Shown: piece after piece, positions 46,813 through 56,101 of the stretch
Numbering within the stretch: position 1 is the stretch's first letter
How the letters are laid out: each line of letters begins with the position of its first letter
Notes under the pieces: model-generated
Database searches by the model: none
What the model saw: the letters and a program-made list of their open reading frames with translations, nothing else
Told to the model about the DNA's origin: nothing
NCBI RefSeq assembly: GCF_000482865.1
Contig: NZ_AXWW01000006.1
Location: forward strand, 150,490 to 214,489
DNA from: Actinokineospora inagensis DSM 44258
Lineage (GTDB): Bacteria > Actinomycetota > Actinomycetes > Mycobacteriales > Pseudonocardiaceae
Direction: 5' to 3'
Length of the DNA: 64,000 nt
Position numbers and translations under genes: made by a program

Positions 46813-47153
46813 CGCCCGACCACGACGAGCACCAGCACGGCCAGCGCTATCACCGTCACCCCGCCTGCCAGCAGCGGCACCTGCCGCCCGTCCGGCAGCG
46901 GCTGGTCGCGCCTGATCGCCCGCTGGACCGCGCGCCACCGGTGGTGGCTCGACCCGGCCAGCGCGGTCCCCAGCACGACCAGGCCGACGCTGATGCCGTA
47001 ACGCAGCGCCGGGACGCCGAGGTCGGGGAGGTACTGCCACACCGCGACCCCGCCCGCCACGAGCGCCAACGCGGTCCGCACCCAGGCCAGGAAGGTCCGT
47101 TCATTGGCCAGGGTGAACCGGTAGTCCGGTTCCCTCCCCGTCGACTCGCTCAT
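46809..47153 (-). CDS. DUF202 (YidH-like) membrane protein
   Basis: 114 residues. FTLANERTFLAWVRTALALV is the YidH-type DUF202 motif, with three hydrophobic helices. Start ATG 47153. First gene of a coupled pair. Function unknown; sensory or stress roles have been proposed for the family without proof. Confidence 0.85.
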   Translation of the reverse strand: MSESTGREPDYRFTLANERTFLAWVRTALALVAGGVAVWQYLPDLGVPALRYGISVGLVVLGTALAGSSHHRWRAVQRAIRRDQPLPDGRQVPLLAGGVTVIALAVLVLVVVGR

Positions 47154-47251
47154 CCAGGCACCACCCCTCCACCGGGGATGGTAGGTGATTACGCCGCCGC
47201 CCAGAATGGACAGCGCGCCACCTCACACCGGATTCGGGGTTAATGCGGCGT

Positions 47252-48151
47252 TCAGATCGGCGAAACAGTGACCTCGTTCTCCAACTCGGCGAGAACGTCC
47301 CAGTCGACGCTGCCCGCCAGCGGCGCGGCGACCGCGGCCCCCGACCACGCGACGGCCAACCGGAGGCGTTCCGGCCAGGTCAGGCCGGTGCGGATGCCGA
47401 AGGCGAGCGCGGCGACGGCGGCGTCACCGGCGCCGGTGGGGTTTCCGGCGACCGGTTTCGGCAGCGCGGCCCGCCATTCACCGTCGGGGGTCGCCGCGAT
47501 CGTGCCCTCCGCGCCGAGGGACACCACGACGGTTTCCGCGCCGAGCGCCCGTAATTCCCGCGCGCCTTTGAGCGGGTCGTCGTGGCCGACCGCCGCCGCC
47601 AATTCCTCGGCATTCGGCTTGACCACCGACACGCCTGCCTCGGCGGCCGCCAGGAGAACCGGGCCACCGGCGTCGACGACGGTCGGGACGCCGTGCGCGA
47701 GCCGCACGAAGCCCGCGTACGTGTCGACGGGGGCGTCGAGCGGGAGGCTGCCCGAACAGACCAACACGTCGGTGTTCGGGAGGTGGGACCGGACGAGGTC
47801 GCGCAACCGGGCCCAGTCGGCGTCGGCGAGCGGCCCGCCGGGCTCGTTGAACATGGTGGCCTCGTCGGCGACGACGGCGATGGTCATCCGGGTGGCGGCG
47901 GCCACCGGGAGGAGCTCGTGCGGCAGCCCGGAGTCGATCAGGTCGGCGCGCAGCGAGTCGCCGAGGATGCCGCCGACCGGGCCGAGCGCCAGCGTCGGCA
48001 CCCCCTGGTCGTGCAGCACCCGGCTGACGTTGAAGCCCTTGCCGCCCGCGCGCTCGAACACCGCGCCGATGCGGTGGGTGTGGCCGGGGCGGAGCCGGTC
48101 GACGCGGTAGCTGACGTCGAGGGCGGGGTTGGCGGTGACGGTGAGGATCAT
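47252..48151 (-). CDS. PfkB-family sugar-phosphate kinase (1-phosphofructokinase/tagatose-6-P kinase type)
   Basis: 299 residues. ILTVTANPALDVSYRVDRL, GAVFERAGGKGFNVSRVLHD, VLVCSGSLPLDAPV and the C-terminal ATP/anion-hole motif NPTGAGDAAVAALAFG place it with LacC/FruK kinases. Given the aldolase and SIS genes just upstream, phosphorylation of tagatose-6-phosphate is more likely than of fructose-1-phosphate. The start ATG 48151 overlaps the aldolase stop (ATGA). Confidence 0.88.
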   Translation of the reverse strand: MILTVTANPALDVSYRVDRLRPGHTHRIGAVFERAGGKGFNVSRVLHDQGVPTLALGPVGGILGDSLRADLIDSGLPHELLPVAAATRMTIAVVADEATMFNEPGGPLADADWARLRDLVRSHLPNTDVLVCSGSLPLDAPVDTYAGFVRLAHGVPTVVDAGGPVLLAAAEAGVSVVKPNAEELAAAVGHDDPLKGARELRALGAETVVVSLGAEGTIAATPDGEWRAALPKPVAGNPTGAGDAAVAALAFGIRTGLTWPERLRLAVAWSGAAVAAPLAGSVDWDVLAELENEVTVSPI

Positions 48152-49002
48152 GCCGGGGTCCCGATCGTCTGTGCCGGGACCGCGCGCAGCGCGCCCAGCA
48201 GCCTGCTCACCTCGGCGGCCACCGCGGTGCGGGCCGGGCCGAGGTACTTCCTGGTGTCCACTGTGGACGTTTCGTGCAGCGCGGCGCGGACGCTCGCGGT
48301 GAACACGGCGTTGAGGTGCGTGGCGATGTTGACCTTCCGGATGCCCGCGGCCACCGCGGCGGCCAGGTCGTGCTCCGGCACACCGGACGACCCGTGCAGC
48401 ACCAGCGGCACCGGGACCGCCGCGCGGATGGCGGCGATCAGGTCCAGGTCGAGCACCGCGTCCTTGGTCACCATCGCGTGCGAGGTTCCCACGGCGACGG
48501 CCAACGCGTCCACGCCCGTCGCCGCCGCGTACGCCGCCGCCTCGGCCGGATCGGTGCGGACACCGGGGGCGTGCACGCCGTCCTTGCCGCCGATCTCGCC
48601 CAGCTCAGCCTCCACGGCGACCCCCGCGTCGTGGCACTGGCGCACCACCGCGGCCGTCCGCGCGACGTTCTCGGCGTACGGCGAACGTGACGCATCGAAC
48701 ATGACCGACCCGACCCCGAGCCGGATGCCTTGCGTCACCAGGGTTTCCGACTCGACGTGGTCCAGGTGCACGGCGACCGGGACCGCGGCGGCCTCGGCGA
48801 CGGCGAGGGTGGCGAGCGCGATCGGCCGCAACGCGCCGTGGTAGCGGACGCAGTTCTCGCTGATCTGCAGCACCACGGCCCGCCCGGCGGCCTCGGCTCC
48901 AGCGACGATGGCCTGCGCGTGTTCGAGCTGCACGACGTTGAACGCCAGGACCGCGTGCCCGGCGGCCGCGTCCAGGATGGCGGCGGTGGGGACGAGCGCC
49001 AT
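48148..49002 (-). CDS. Class II ketose-bisphosphate aldolase (GatY/KbaY-like)
   Basis: 284 residues. AFNVVQLEHAQAIVAGAEAA, VAVHLDHVES (zinc His and catalytic Asp), SVMFDASRSPYAENV, VEAELGEIGGKDG, LVLHGSSGVP (zinc His) and KVNIATHLNAVF (phosphate binding) are class II features. With the PfkB kinase it would cleave tagatose-1,6-bisphosphate or fructose-1,6-bisphosphate into triose phosphates. It lies one base after the SIS gene and overlaps the kinase by four. Confidence 0.9.
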   Translation of the reverse strand: MALVPTAAILDAAAGHAVLAFNVVQLEHAQAIVAGAEAAGRAVVLQISENCVRYHGALRPIALATLAVAEAAAVPVAVHLDHVESETLVTQGIRLGVGSVMFDASRSPYAENVARTAAVVRQCHDAGVAVEAELGEIGGKDGVHAPGVRTDPAEAAAYAAATGVDALAVAVGTSHAMVTKDAVLDLDLIAAIRAAVPVPLVLHGSSGVPEHDLAAAVAAGIRKVNIATHLNAVFTASVRAALHETSTVDTRKYLGPARTAVAAEVSRLLGALRAVPAQTIGTPA

Positions 49003-49003
49003 G

Positions 49004-49852
49004 TCAGAGGATGACCGAGCGGGTCAGGTTGCGGGGCCGGTCCGGGTCGAGCCCCCTGGCGCGGGCCACCGCCACCGCCAACCGCTGGGCGACGACGAGG
49101 TGCGCCATCGGGTCGAGATCACTGTGCACGAACTCGGCGCCGGTGGCCGCCACCTGCTCCGGTAAGCCCAACGGCGGCTGCCCGAACACCCAGGTCAACC
49201 GGTTCGGCTGCGCGATGCTGATCGGCCCGTGCCGGTACTCCATGGCCGGGTAGGACTCGGTCCACACCCCCGCCGCCTCCCGCATCTTGAGCGCCGCCTC
49301 GTGCGCGATACCCACGGTCCACCCCCGCCCGAGGAACGTGACCTGCTCGACGGTGGCCCAGCGGTCGACATCCACGTCCAACGCCCGCTCGGCATCAGTG
49401 ATCGCTTGGCTGAGGTCTTCGCCCAGGGAGGTCCGCAGCAGGGCCAACGCCGTCGTCGCGAACCTGGTCTGCACGACCGACCGCTCATCGGCGAAGTCCA
49501 GCACGATGGTCTCGTCGGCGTGCTCGGCCGCGGGCGAGTCCGCGACCCCGGTGATCACGGTGGTCGGCTGGGTGGCCTTGCTCAACAGGTCGACGACCTC
49601 CGTCGTCGTCCCGGACCGGGTGATCGCGACCACCCGGTCGTAATCCCGGTCCAACAACGCCTCCGACGCCGCGAACGCGTCGGTCCGCCCGCGCCCCGCG
49701 CCTTCCCGCAACCCCGCGTACGCCATCGCCACGAACCAGGAAGTCCCACACCCCACCACGGCGACGCGCTCCCCACCCGCCGCCACCTGCACGGCCGGAA
49801 CCCGCCCCCAACACCCCGGCTGACTCGCGATCTCATCCTCGACGTACGCCAT
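49004..49852 (-). CDS. SIS-domain amino-sugar phosphate isomerase/deaminase (AgaS-like)
   Basis: 282 residues, two SIS domains: VAVVGCGTSWFVAMAYAGLR, VVAITRSGTTTEVVDLLSKA and TFLGRGWTVGIAHEAALKMR. It resembles AgaS, which converts galactosamine-6-phosphate to tagatose-6-phosphate. First of a three-gene operon that would then run kinase and aldolase steps. Start ATG 49852. No transporter or DeoR/GntR regulator lies next to it. Confidence 0.8.
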   Translation of the reverse strand: MAYVEDEIASQPGCWGRVPAVQVAAGGERVAVVGCGTSWFVAMAYAGLREGAGRGRTDAFAASEALLDRDYDRVVAITRSGTTTEVVDLLSKATQPTTVITGVADSPAAEHADETIVLDFADERSVVQTRFATTALALLRTSLGEDLSQAITDAERALDVDVDRWATVEQVTFLGRGWTVGIAHEAALKMREAAGVWTESYPAMEYRHGPISIAQPNRLTWVFGQPPLGLPEQVAATGAEFVHSDLDPMAHLVVAQRLAVAVARARGLDPDRPRNLTRSVIL

Positions 49853-50022
49853 GACACCGACCCTTCTGCTCACAACTGCACACTTACGACGATCACCGTG
49901 CATGTGTGCGCAGCCGCGGCACCAGGGTATCAGGAAGAGGGGGTCAGAGGTCTACACCAATCTTGGCTCTTGTGGCGTCGCTCGGTGTCGAGGGCCACCC
50001 CGCGTCGCCTACCGTTCCCAGC

Positions 50023-50727
50023 ATGGTCGACTGGCTCGCCGACACCCGCGCCTCTTACGACACCGTCGCTCAGAGCTATGCCGACCAACTGCGGGACGCG
50101 CTCGCGGAGAGACCCTATTTGCGTGGGGCTTTGGTGACGTTCGCGGGCCTGGTGGGGGCGGGGCCGGTGGCGGACATCGGGTGCGGACCCGGCCATGTGA
50201 CCGGCCATCTCCACAGTCTGGGCGTGCCGGTGCGCGGGATCGACCTCTCCCCCGCGATGGTCGAGATCGCCCGTGAGAACCACCCCGGGATCAGGTTCGA
50301 CGTCGGGTCGATGACCGACCTGCGCATCGATGGCGGGTTGGCGGGCGTGCTTGCCTGGTGGTCGTTGATCCACGTGCCGGATGACGAGGTTCCCGGGGTG
50401 CTCAGCGGGTTCCGGCGCGTGCTGCGCGACGGCGGCGTGGTCATGGTCGGCTTCCACACCGGTGACAGCGTCCACCTGAAGACGGCGGGTTACGGCGGTC
50501 ACCCGATGAAAGTCAACGTCCACCACCGTCCCCCCGAACGCGTCAAGGACTGGCTGACCGCGGCCGGTTTCGCCGTCGAGGCGGAGTTGCTGATGGAACC
50601 CGGTCAGGCGGTGGTGTTCGCGCGCAGGGCTGAGGCTTGCCCCGCCAGCCGTTCGACCGTGGCGAGGTCGGTTGAGGCGGTCAGCCAGGAGCCGCCGACG
50701 CAACCGACGTTGGGGAGGGCGAGGTAG
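50023..50727 (+). CDS. Class I SAM-dependent methyltransferase
   Basis: 234 residues. Motif [16 protein letters not shown], then [20 protein letters not shown] and [12 protein letters not shown], and [19 protein letters not shown] are the methyltransferase-11 pattern. The substrate is unknown. ATG 50023 is the best start. The last 40 codons read antisense into the end of eda, an overlap of 124 bp; the real domain ends near VVFARRA, so the tail may be dispensable. Confidence 0.82.
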   Translation: MVDWLADTRASYDTVAQSYADQLRDALAERPYLRGALVTFAGLVGAGPVADIGCGPGHVTGHLHSLGVPVRGIDLSPAMVEIARENHPGIRFDVGSMTDLRIDGGLAGVLAWWSLIHVPDDEVPGVLSGFRRVLRDGGVVMVGFHTGDSVHLKTAGYGGHPMKVNVHHRPPERVKDWLTAAGFAVEAELLMEPGQAVVFARRAEACPASRSTVARSVEAVSQEPPTQPTLGRAR

Positions 50728-51218
50728 GCGGGGGCGGTGGTGGCGGTGATGCCGCCGGTGGGGCAGAAGCGGATGTCCGGGATGGGGCCCGCGATCGACT
50801 TCAGGAACGGGATGCCGCCCGCGGCTTCGGCGGGGAAGAACTTCAGTTCGCGGTAGCCGCGTTCGGCCAGCCGGAGGACCTCGGTGACGGTGGCGGCGCC
50901 CGGCAACACCGGCAGGCCGGTCGAGGCGGCGGCGTCGAGGACGGCGTCGGTGCTGCCGGGGGTCACGATGAAGCGGGCGCCCGCCTCCTTGACCGCCAGG
51001 GCCTGGGCGGGGGTCACCACGGTGCCCGCGCCCACCACGGCGTCCGGGACCTCGGCGGCGATCCGGCGGATCGACTCCAGGGCGGCCGGGGTCCGCAGGG
51101 TGACCTCGATGATCCGCACCCCGCCGCGCACCAGGGCGTTGGCCAGGGGCACGGCCTGGGCGGCGTCGTCGAGGACCACGACCGGGACGACGGGGGACAT
51201 GTCGAGCAGGCTCAGCAT
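50604..51218 (-). CDS. eda: KDPG/KHG aldolase
   Basis: 204 residues, class I aldolase. [59 protein letters not shown] and [11 protein letters not shown] (Schiff-base lysine in LKFFPAE) are diagnostic. It splits 2-keto-3-deoxy-6-phosphogluconate to pyruvate and glyceraldehyde-3-phosphate. Start ATG 51218 after GAGGGAGAG, 11 bp past the edd stop. Confidence 0.93.
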   Translation of the reverse strand: MLSLLDMSPVVPVVVLDDAAQAVPLANALVRGGVRIIEVTLRTPAALESIRRIAAEVPDAVVGAGTVVTPAQALAVKEAGARFIVTPGSTDAVLDAAASTGLPVLPGAATVTEVLRLAERGYRELKFFPAEAAGGIPFLKSIAGPIPDIRFCPTGGITATTAPAYLALPNVGCVGGSWLTASTDLATVERLAGQASALRANTTA

Positions 51219-51229
51219 CTGACTCTCCC

Positions 51230-53095
51230 TCACGCCGTGATGTCGGCGAGGTCGGGGGTTTGCACGTGGGCCGGGCCGAAGACGCTGGCACCGTGGTCGG
51301 CGGGGCCGACCGAGCGGCGCAGGGCCGCGAACAGTTCCCGGCCGGTGCCGGTCCACTCGGAGTCCGCGGCGGGGGCGTCGACCGGGTGGCGGGCGGCGAG
51401 GACGTCGGCGTCGACCAGCACGTCGACCCGGCCGGTCACGGCGTCCAGGCGGACAACGTCGCCGTCGTGGATCAGGGCGATGGGGCCGCCTGCCGCAGCC
51501 TCGGGGGTGCAGTGGATGGCGGCGGGGATCTTGCCCGACGCGCCGGACATGCGGCCGTCGGTGACCAGGGCGACCTGGTGGCCCCGGCTCATCACCGCGC
51601 TCAGGGCCGGGGTCAGGCCGTGCAGTTCGGGCATCCCGTTGGCGCGCGGGCCCTGTTGGCGCAGCACGATCACGACGTCCCGGTCGAGCTCACCGGCGCG
51701 GAACGCGGCCGACACGGCTTCCTGCGTGGTGAACACCCGGGCGGGCGCCTCGACAACGTGGTGTTGCTCGGCGACCGCGGACACCTTGATCACCGCGCGG
51801 CCGAGGTTGCCGGAGAGCACGCGCAGACCGCCGTCGGCGGCGAACGGGTCGGTGGCCGGGCGCAGCACGGCGGTGTCACCGGATGTGGTCGCGCCGTCGC
51901 GCCAGGTGAGGACCCCGTTCTCCAGCACCGGTTCCTGCCGGTACCGGTCCAGCCCCGGACCAGCCACAGTGGACACATCGGCGTGCAGCAGACCCGCGTC
52001 GAGCAGGGTGCCGACCAGGAACTGGACCCCGCCCGCGGCGACCAAGTGGTTGATGTCGGCGACCCCGTTGGGGTAGATCCGGGTGAGCAGCGGGACCACC
52101 GCGGACAGGTCCGAGAAGTCGTCCCAGGTGAGCTGGATGCCCGCCGCGGCGGCGATGGCGACCAGGTGCAGCGTGTGGTTGGTCGAGCCGCCGGTGGCCA
52201 GCAGCGCGATCACGCCGTTGACGACCGCGTGCTCGTCGACGACCCGCGAGATCGGCGTGTACTCGGGTCCCTGCGCGGTGATCGCGGTCGCCCGGCGACC
52301 GGCGGCCTCGGTGAGCGCGCGGCGCAGCGGGGTGCCCGGCGGGACGAAGCTGGCCCCGGGCAGGTGCAGGCCCATGACCTCGACGACCAGTTGGTTGGAG
52401 TTCGCGGTGCCGTAGAAGGTGCAGGTGCCCGGCGAGTGGTAGGACGCGGACTCGGCGGCGAGCAGGTCGTCGCGGGTGGCCTTGCCCTCGGCGTACGCCT
52501 GGCGGATCCGGGCCTTCTCGTTGTTGGGCAGGCCGGAGGCCATCGGACCGGCCGGGACCAGGATGGTCGGCAGGTGGCCGAAGGCGAGCGCGCCGATCAG
52601 CAGGCCGGGCACGATCTTGTCGCACACGCCGAGCAGCAGCGCCGCGTCGAACATGTCGTGCGCCAGCGCGACCCCGGTGGCCATGGCGATGACCTCGCGG
52701 CTGAACAGGGACAGCTCCATCCCCGCGCGGCCCTGGGTGATCCCGTCGCACATGGCCGGGACGCCACCCGCGAACTGGGCGACGCCGCCCGCCTCGCGGA
52801 CCGCTTCCTTGATCCAGGCGGGGAACTCGAGGAACGGCTGGTGCGCGGACAGCATGTCGTTGTACGCGGACACGATCGCCACGCCCGGCACGCTGACCCC
52901 CTTGACGGCCAACCGGTCCGGCCCCGAGCAGGCGGCGAACCCGTGCGCCAGGTTGCTGCAGCCCAGCCCAGCGCGGGTCGGCGCCTCGGTGCGGGCCGCC
53001 GCCATCCGCTCCAGGTAGGCGGATCGGGTCGCGGCGCTGCGGGTGGCGATCCGGGCGGTCACCTCGGCGACAACCGGGTGCAATGGCACGCTCAT
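51230..53095 (-). CDS. edd: Phosphogluconate dehydratase
   Basis: 621 residues, IlvD/Edd family 4Fe-4S dehydratase. [54 protein letters not shown] and [12 protein letters not shown], plus the late [18 protein letters not shown], are family motifs. It converts 6-phosphogluconate to KDPG, the first Entner-Doudoroff step. ATG 53095 follows GGAGAG; the ATG at 53101 is too close to it. Confidence 0.95.
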   Translation of the reverse strand: MSVPLHPVVAEVTARIATRSAATRSAYLERMAAARTEAPTRAGLGCSNLAHGFAACSGPDRLAVKGVSVPGVAIVSAYNDMLSAHQPFLEFPAWIKEAVREAGGVAQFAGGVPAMCDGITQGRAGMELSLFSREVIAMATGVALAHDMFDAALLLGVCDKIVPGLLIGALAFGHLPTILVPAGPMASGLPNNEKARIRQAYAEGKATRDDLLAAESASYHSPGTCTFYGTANSNQLVVEVMGLHLPGASFVPPGTPLRRALTEAAGRRATAITAQGPEYTPISRVVDEHAVVNGVIALLATGGSTNHTLHLVAIAAAAGIQLTWDDFSDLSAVVPLLTRIYPNGVADINHLVAAGGVQFLVGTLLDAGLLHADVSTVAGPGLDRYRQEPVLENGVLTWRDGATTSGDTAVLRPATDPFAADGGLRVLSGNLGRAVIKVSAVAEQHHVVEAPARVFTTQEAVSAAFRAGELDRDVVIVLRQQGPRANGMPELHGLTPALSAVMSRGHQVALVTDGRMSGASGKIPAAIHCTPEAAAGGPIALIHDGDVVRLDAVTGRVDVLVDADVLAARHPVDAPAADSEWTGTGRELFAALRRSVGPADHGASVFGPAHVQTPDLADITA

Positions 53096-53323
53096 CGTCA
53101 TCTCTCCGGCCTAGTGTGTGTCTTGCCCCCAGGCGCGAACGACGACACTGGCGCGCACCCCGTGACACCGACGTTACCGAGCGGCCGAGCGCGCTGTCAA
53201 AATCGATTCAGCCCGCCGAACGCCCAGTTCACGGCCCGGTCACCGGCCGGACACCCCGGCGGTCGACCGGCCACGCCGCCGTACGTGAGAAGGTGTCGCC
53301 AGCGAGGAGAGGGGTTGCCGGAC

Positions 53324-54019
53324 GTGGTGTCCAACGAACGGGTCGGGCGCGCGCTGCTGCGCGAAGAGGTCTCCGAGCGCATCAAGCGGTACATCCTGGA
53401 CAACCGGCTCCGGCCGGGCGCCCCGCTGCCCACGGAGAACGAACTCTGCGCCGCCCTCGGCGCGTCCCGCTCCAGCGTCCGCGAGGCCATCAAGACCCTG
53501 GACGCCCTGGACATCGTCGAGGTCCGGCACGGCCACGGCACCTACGTCGGCCGGTTGAGCCTGTCGGCCCTGGTGGAGGGACTCACCTTCCGCGGCCTGC
53601 TCAGCCCGGACGACGAGTTCGGCGTGCTGTCCGACCTGGTCGAGGTGCGGGAGCTGTTCGAACGCGGCAACGCCGCCCGCATCATCGACTCCCTCGACCC
53701 GGAACACCTGGACTCGTTGGACGCCCTGGTCGACCGGATGGGCCGTGGGGAGAACTCGGTGGAGGCCGACCGCGCCTTCCACGCCCTCCTGGTGCACCCG
53801 CTGGGCAACGAGCTCGTGAGCCAACTGACCGACGCCTTTTGGGACGTCTACACGACTGTCGCCCCCCACCTGGGCCTCCCCACCGACGAACACGACACGG
53901 TCCAATTGCACCGTGGCATCGTGAACGCGGCCCGCGCCGCCGACTTGGACGGGTTCGCCGTCGCCGTGGTCGCGCACTACGCGCCCATCAAGCACCGGAT
54001 CACCGCGGCCCGCGCATAA
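53324..54019 (+). CDS. GntR/FadR-family regulator
   Basis: About 231 residues. The winged helix is RIKRYILDNRLRPGAPLPTE, NELCAALGASRSSVREAIKT and LDIVEVRHGHGTYVG. The C-terminal FCD domain has VEVRELFERGNAARII and AFHALLVHPLGNELVSQL. Divergent from edd/eda and very probably its regulator, with a sugar acid or its phosphate as ligand. The start is GTG 53324 or 53327, behind GGAGAGGGG. Confidence 0.88.
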   Translation: MVSNERVGRALLREEVSERIKRYILDNRLRPGAPLPTENELCAALGASRSSVREAIKTLDALDIVEVRHGHGTYVGRLSLSALVEGLTFRGLLSPDDEFGVLSDLVEVRELFERGNAARIIDSLDPEHLDSLDALVDRMGRGENSVEADRAFHALLVHPLGNELVSQLTDAFWDVYTTVAPHLGLPTDEHDTVQLHRGIVNAARAADLDGFAVAVVAHYAPIKHRITAARA

Positions 54020-54021
54020 AC

Positions 54022-54546
54022 TCAGTCAAACAACGACGGCTGCCCATTCGGCGCCGCCCCCTCGATACCGAGGATGCGGAGCTTGGTCACCGCGCCCTCC
54101 CCCGCCGAAAAGCCACCAACCCGACCATTCGCACCGAGAACCCGGTGACAGGGAACAACAATCGGATACGGATTCCGCCCCAACGCCTGCCCAACAGCCT
54201 GCGCCGACCCCGGATGCCCGATCCGCGCGGCAACCTCCCCATAGGTCAAGGTCTGCCCTGGCGCGATCCCCCGGGCCACGTCATAGACAAGACGATCGAA
54301 GTCGGGAATCCCGTCCGGATCAACGGGAATGTCAGCAAGGTCGTCCCGATCACCGCCAAGCAACCCAAGCATCCGGTCAATCGCCCCAACCACCCACCCC
54401 GGCGGTTCACCTTCCGCGCCATAACGCCGCAACCGCCCAACAGCCACCGCCTCAGCACGCTCAGGAAGCTGAACGGCCCGGATACCCGCGGCCCCCCAGG
54501 CCACCCCACACCGCCCAATGGGCGTGTCGAACAACGCGTAAGCCAC
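54022..54546 (-). CDS. ogt: Methylated-DNA-protein-cysteine methyltransferase
   Basis: 174 residues. The active-site motif NPYPIVVPCHRVLGANGRVGG contains PCHR, and GQTLTYGEVAARIGHPGSAQ is the DNA-recognition helix region. Repairs O6-alkylguanine by suicidal transfer to the cysteine. The start is taken as GTG 54546, directly after GGAGGGG; an ATG five codons upstream is the alternative. Its 3' end lies 2 bp from that of the convergent GntR gene. Confidence 0.93.
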   Translation of the reverse strand: MAYALFDTPIGRCGVAWGAAGIRAVQLPERAEAVAVGRLRRYGAEGEPPGWVVGAIDRMLGLLGGDRDDLADIPVDPDGIPDFDRLVYDVARGIAPGQTLTYGEVAARIGHPGSAQAVGQALGRNPYPIVVPCHRVLGANGRVGGFSAGEGAVTKLRILGIEGAAPNGQPSLFD

Positions 54547-54645
54547 ATCCCCTCCCAGCATGGACGTCCCCGCACCAGTCTGCCTGATGCGGGGACTCGA
54601 CCACGCCCCACCACCACCCGCGACCCCCCACCCCCACAAGCCCGG

Positions 54646-54757
54646 CCCCCACCCTTCCCGGGGGGCGTCCCCGAGGCCAGTCTACCCGGACCCCATGATC
54701 ATCAGGGGCGGGTGCCATGACCTGTGGACAGCCGGGCTGAATGTGGACAACTCGGCG
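54646..54757. repeat. Second-family repeat with 19-bp DnaA-box pair, copy A
   Basis: The core reads CCCGGGGGGCGTCCCCGAGG, then CCCGGACCCCATGATCAT and GGGGCGGGTGCC. Boxes follow: TGTGGACAG at 54723 and TGTGGACAA at 54742, exactly 19 bp apart. The core is unrelated to the CTTGAC/GTCAAG element, yet the box module is the same. Confidence 0.9.
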
Positions 54758-54957
54758 GATACGGGGCAGTTCGGCGGATGCGGGGCAGTTCGGTGGAGGG
54801 AGGCCGTTCGGTGGATAGGGACAACTCGGCGGATGTGAGCGACCCACGGTTGTGGCCGCTCGGTGCCGGGGCGGCTCAGGGGATGCGGGCGGCTCGGGTC
54901 GCACGGCGGCTCGGGTCGCACGGCGGCTCGGGTCGCACGGCGGCTCGGGTCGCACGG
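54752..54957. repeat. Degenerate short tandem repeats (about 19 bp, then 17 bp)
   Basis: 54752-54838 is made of imperfect 18-21 bp units resembling CGGCGGATGCGGGGCAGTT. 54890-54957 is four 17-bp units of CGGCTCGGGTCGCACGG. Both are in the non-coding space between ogt and the acidic-protein gene. No gene was recognised in 54547-55394. Confidence 0.75.
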
Positions 54958-55250
54958 CGAATGGGGCAGTTCAGCGGTGGTGGCAGTCCGGTGGCTGGGG
55001 CGACTCAACGGTTGTGGGCAGCTCACTGGTTGTAGGCAGCCCACTGGATGCGAGCGGCCGGTGGACGTGGGAAACCCAGTGCACGCAGGCGGTCGATGAG
55101 TGCGGCCGACCCCGCGACCACGGGCAACTCAGTGGATATGAGCGACCCGGCGAATGCGCGACCAACCCGGCAAACACGACCAGGCCCCGCAACCCTGCGA
55201 CCCGGCAGGCCCCGCGGACAGGGCCCAACCCGGGCCGACCGGACCCCAGC

Positions 55251-55362
55251 CCCCACCCTGTCCCGGGGGGCGTCCCCGAGGCCAGCCTACCCGGACCCCA
55301 TGATCATCGGGGGCGGGTGCCGTGGCCTGTGGACAGCCGAGCTGACTGTGGACAACTCGGCG
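55251..55362. repeat. Second-family repeat with 19-bp DnaA-box pair, copy B
   Basis: Over 90% identical to copy A by eye through the core and boxes. TGTGGACAG at 55328 and TGTGGACAA at 55347, 19 bp apart. The centre is CCCCATGATCATCGGGG, a near-perfect palindrome (copy A differs by one base). Confidence 0.9.
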
Positions 55363-55394
55363 AAGGCTGGCCACGGCGTCCGGGTAGGGCCTGC

Positions 55395-56063
55395 TTACGA
55401 GTGCAGCAACTGGTTGAAGAAGGACCGGTACCGGCGCAGCGCCTGTCGCAGGTCCTCGGTCTGGGCGTCGGTGCCGTCCCGCCACTGTTCCTCCAGGCCG
55501 CGCTTGTGCTCGGTGAAGGTGGCGGCGAGCGCCTGCATGACCTCGGCGACCAGGTGGTCGGCTGAGCGGACGGCGTCCTGCGGGTCGTCGACGAAGGTGG
55601 TCTGGATGGCCTGCCACTGGTCGCGGAACCGCTCGACCTCGTCGTCGGCGAACAGTTGCGCGCCGGGTTCCTCGGCGGTGGTGGCGGCCGGGACTCCCGA
55701 CTCACGCGCTTGCTGCTGCTCGGGAATGGCCGCGTACTCGCCGCCGTGGACCTGTTCCGCGCCAACGGTTTCGGCGTCAACCGGCTCGTCCTCGACCCCG
55801 CCGGCCCGGTCCGCGTAACCGCGTTCCGACCCAGAATGGTCCGCATAACCGTGGTCTGCCTCGACCTCACCCGAGCGCTCCGCGTAATCAGCGTCAACGC
55901 CTTCGCGGCCGGTGGGCTCGACCCCGGCGTGGTCGGCGGGCTCGCGGGTGTCCTCGCCCGCGCGGTACACGTCATCGCGGGTGGTGTCGTCGTGGGTGGT
56001 GTCAGCCGGGCCGCCGAGCAGGTCCTCGGTCTGCAGCTTGCGGTCGCTGTCGTGCTGTGTCAC
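55395..56063 (-). CDS. Acidic soluble protein, paired with the next gene
   Basis: 222 residues. The N-terminal 130 residues are low-complexity, rich in Asp/Glu/Ala/Gly (GEDTREPADHAGVEPT and similar). The C-terminal 85 residues contain FRDQWQAIQTTFVDDPQDAV, RSADHLVAEVMQAL and TEDLRQALRRYRSFFNQLL. That domain is shared with the protein encoded just upstream (RWARVQEKFVDQPGPAVEEA, RYRSLFQDLL). No signal peptide or transmembrane helix. Function unknown; the pair probably arose by duplication. ATG 56063. Confidence 0.75.
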   Translation of the reverse strand: MTQHDSDRKLQTEDLLGGPADTTHDDTTRDDVYRAGEDTREPADHAGVEPTGREGVDADYAERSGEVEADHGYADHSGSERGYADRAGGVEDEPVDAETVGAEQVHGGEYAAIPEQQQARESGVPAATTAEEPGAQLFADDEVERFRDQWQAIQTTFVDDPQDAVRSADHLVAEVMQALAATFTEHKRGLEEQWRDGTDAQTEDLRQALRRYRSFFNQLLHS

Positions 56064-56101
56064 GGGAATAAGACCCTTCCGTGGTGGGGGACCGGGGTTT
56101 C

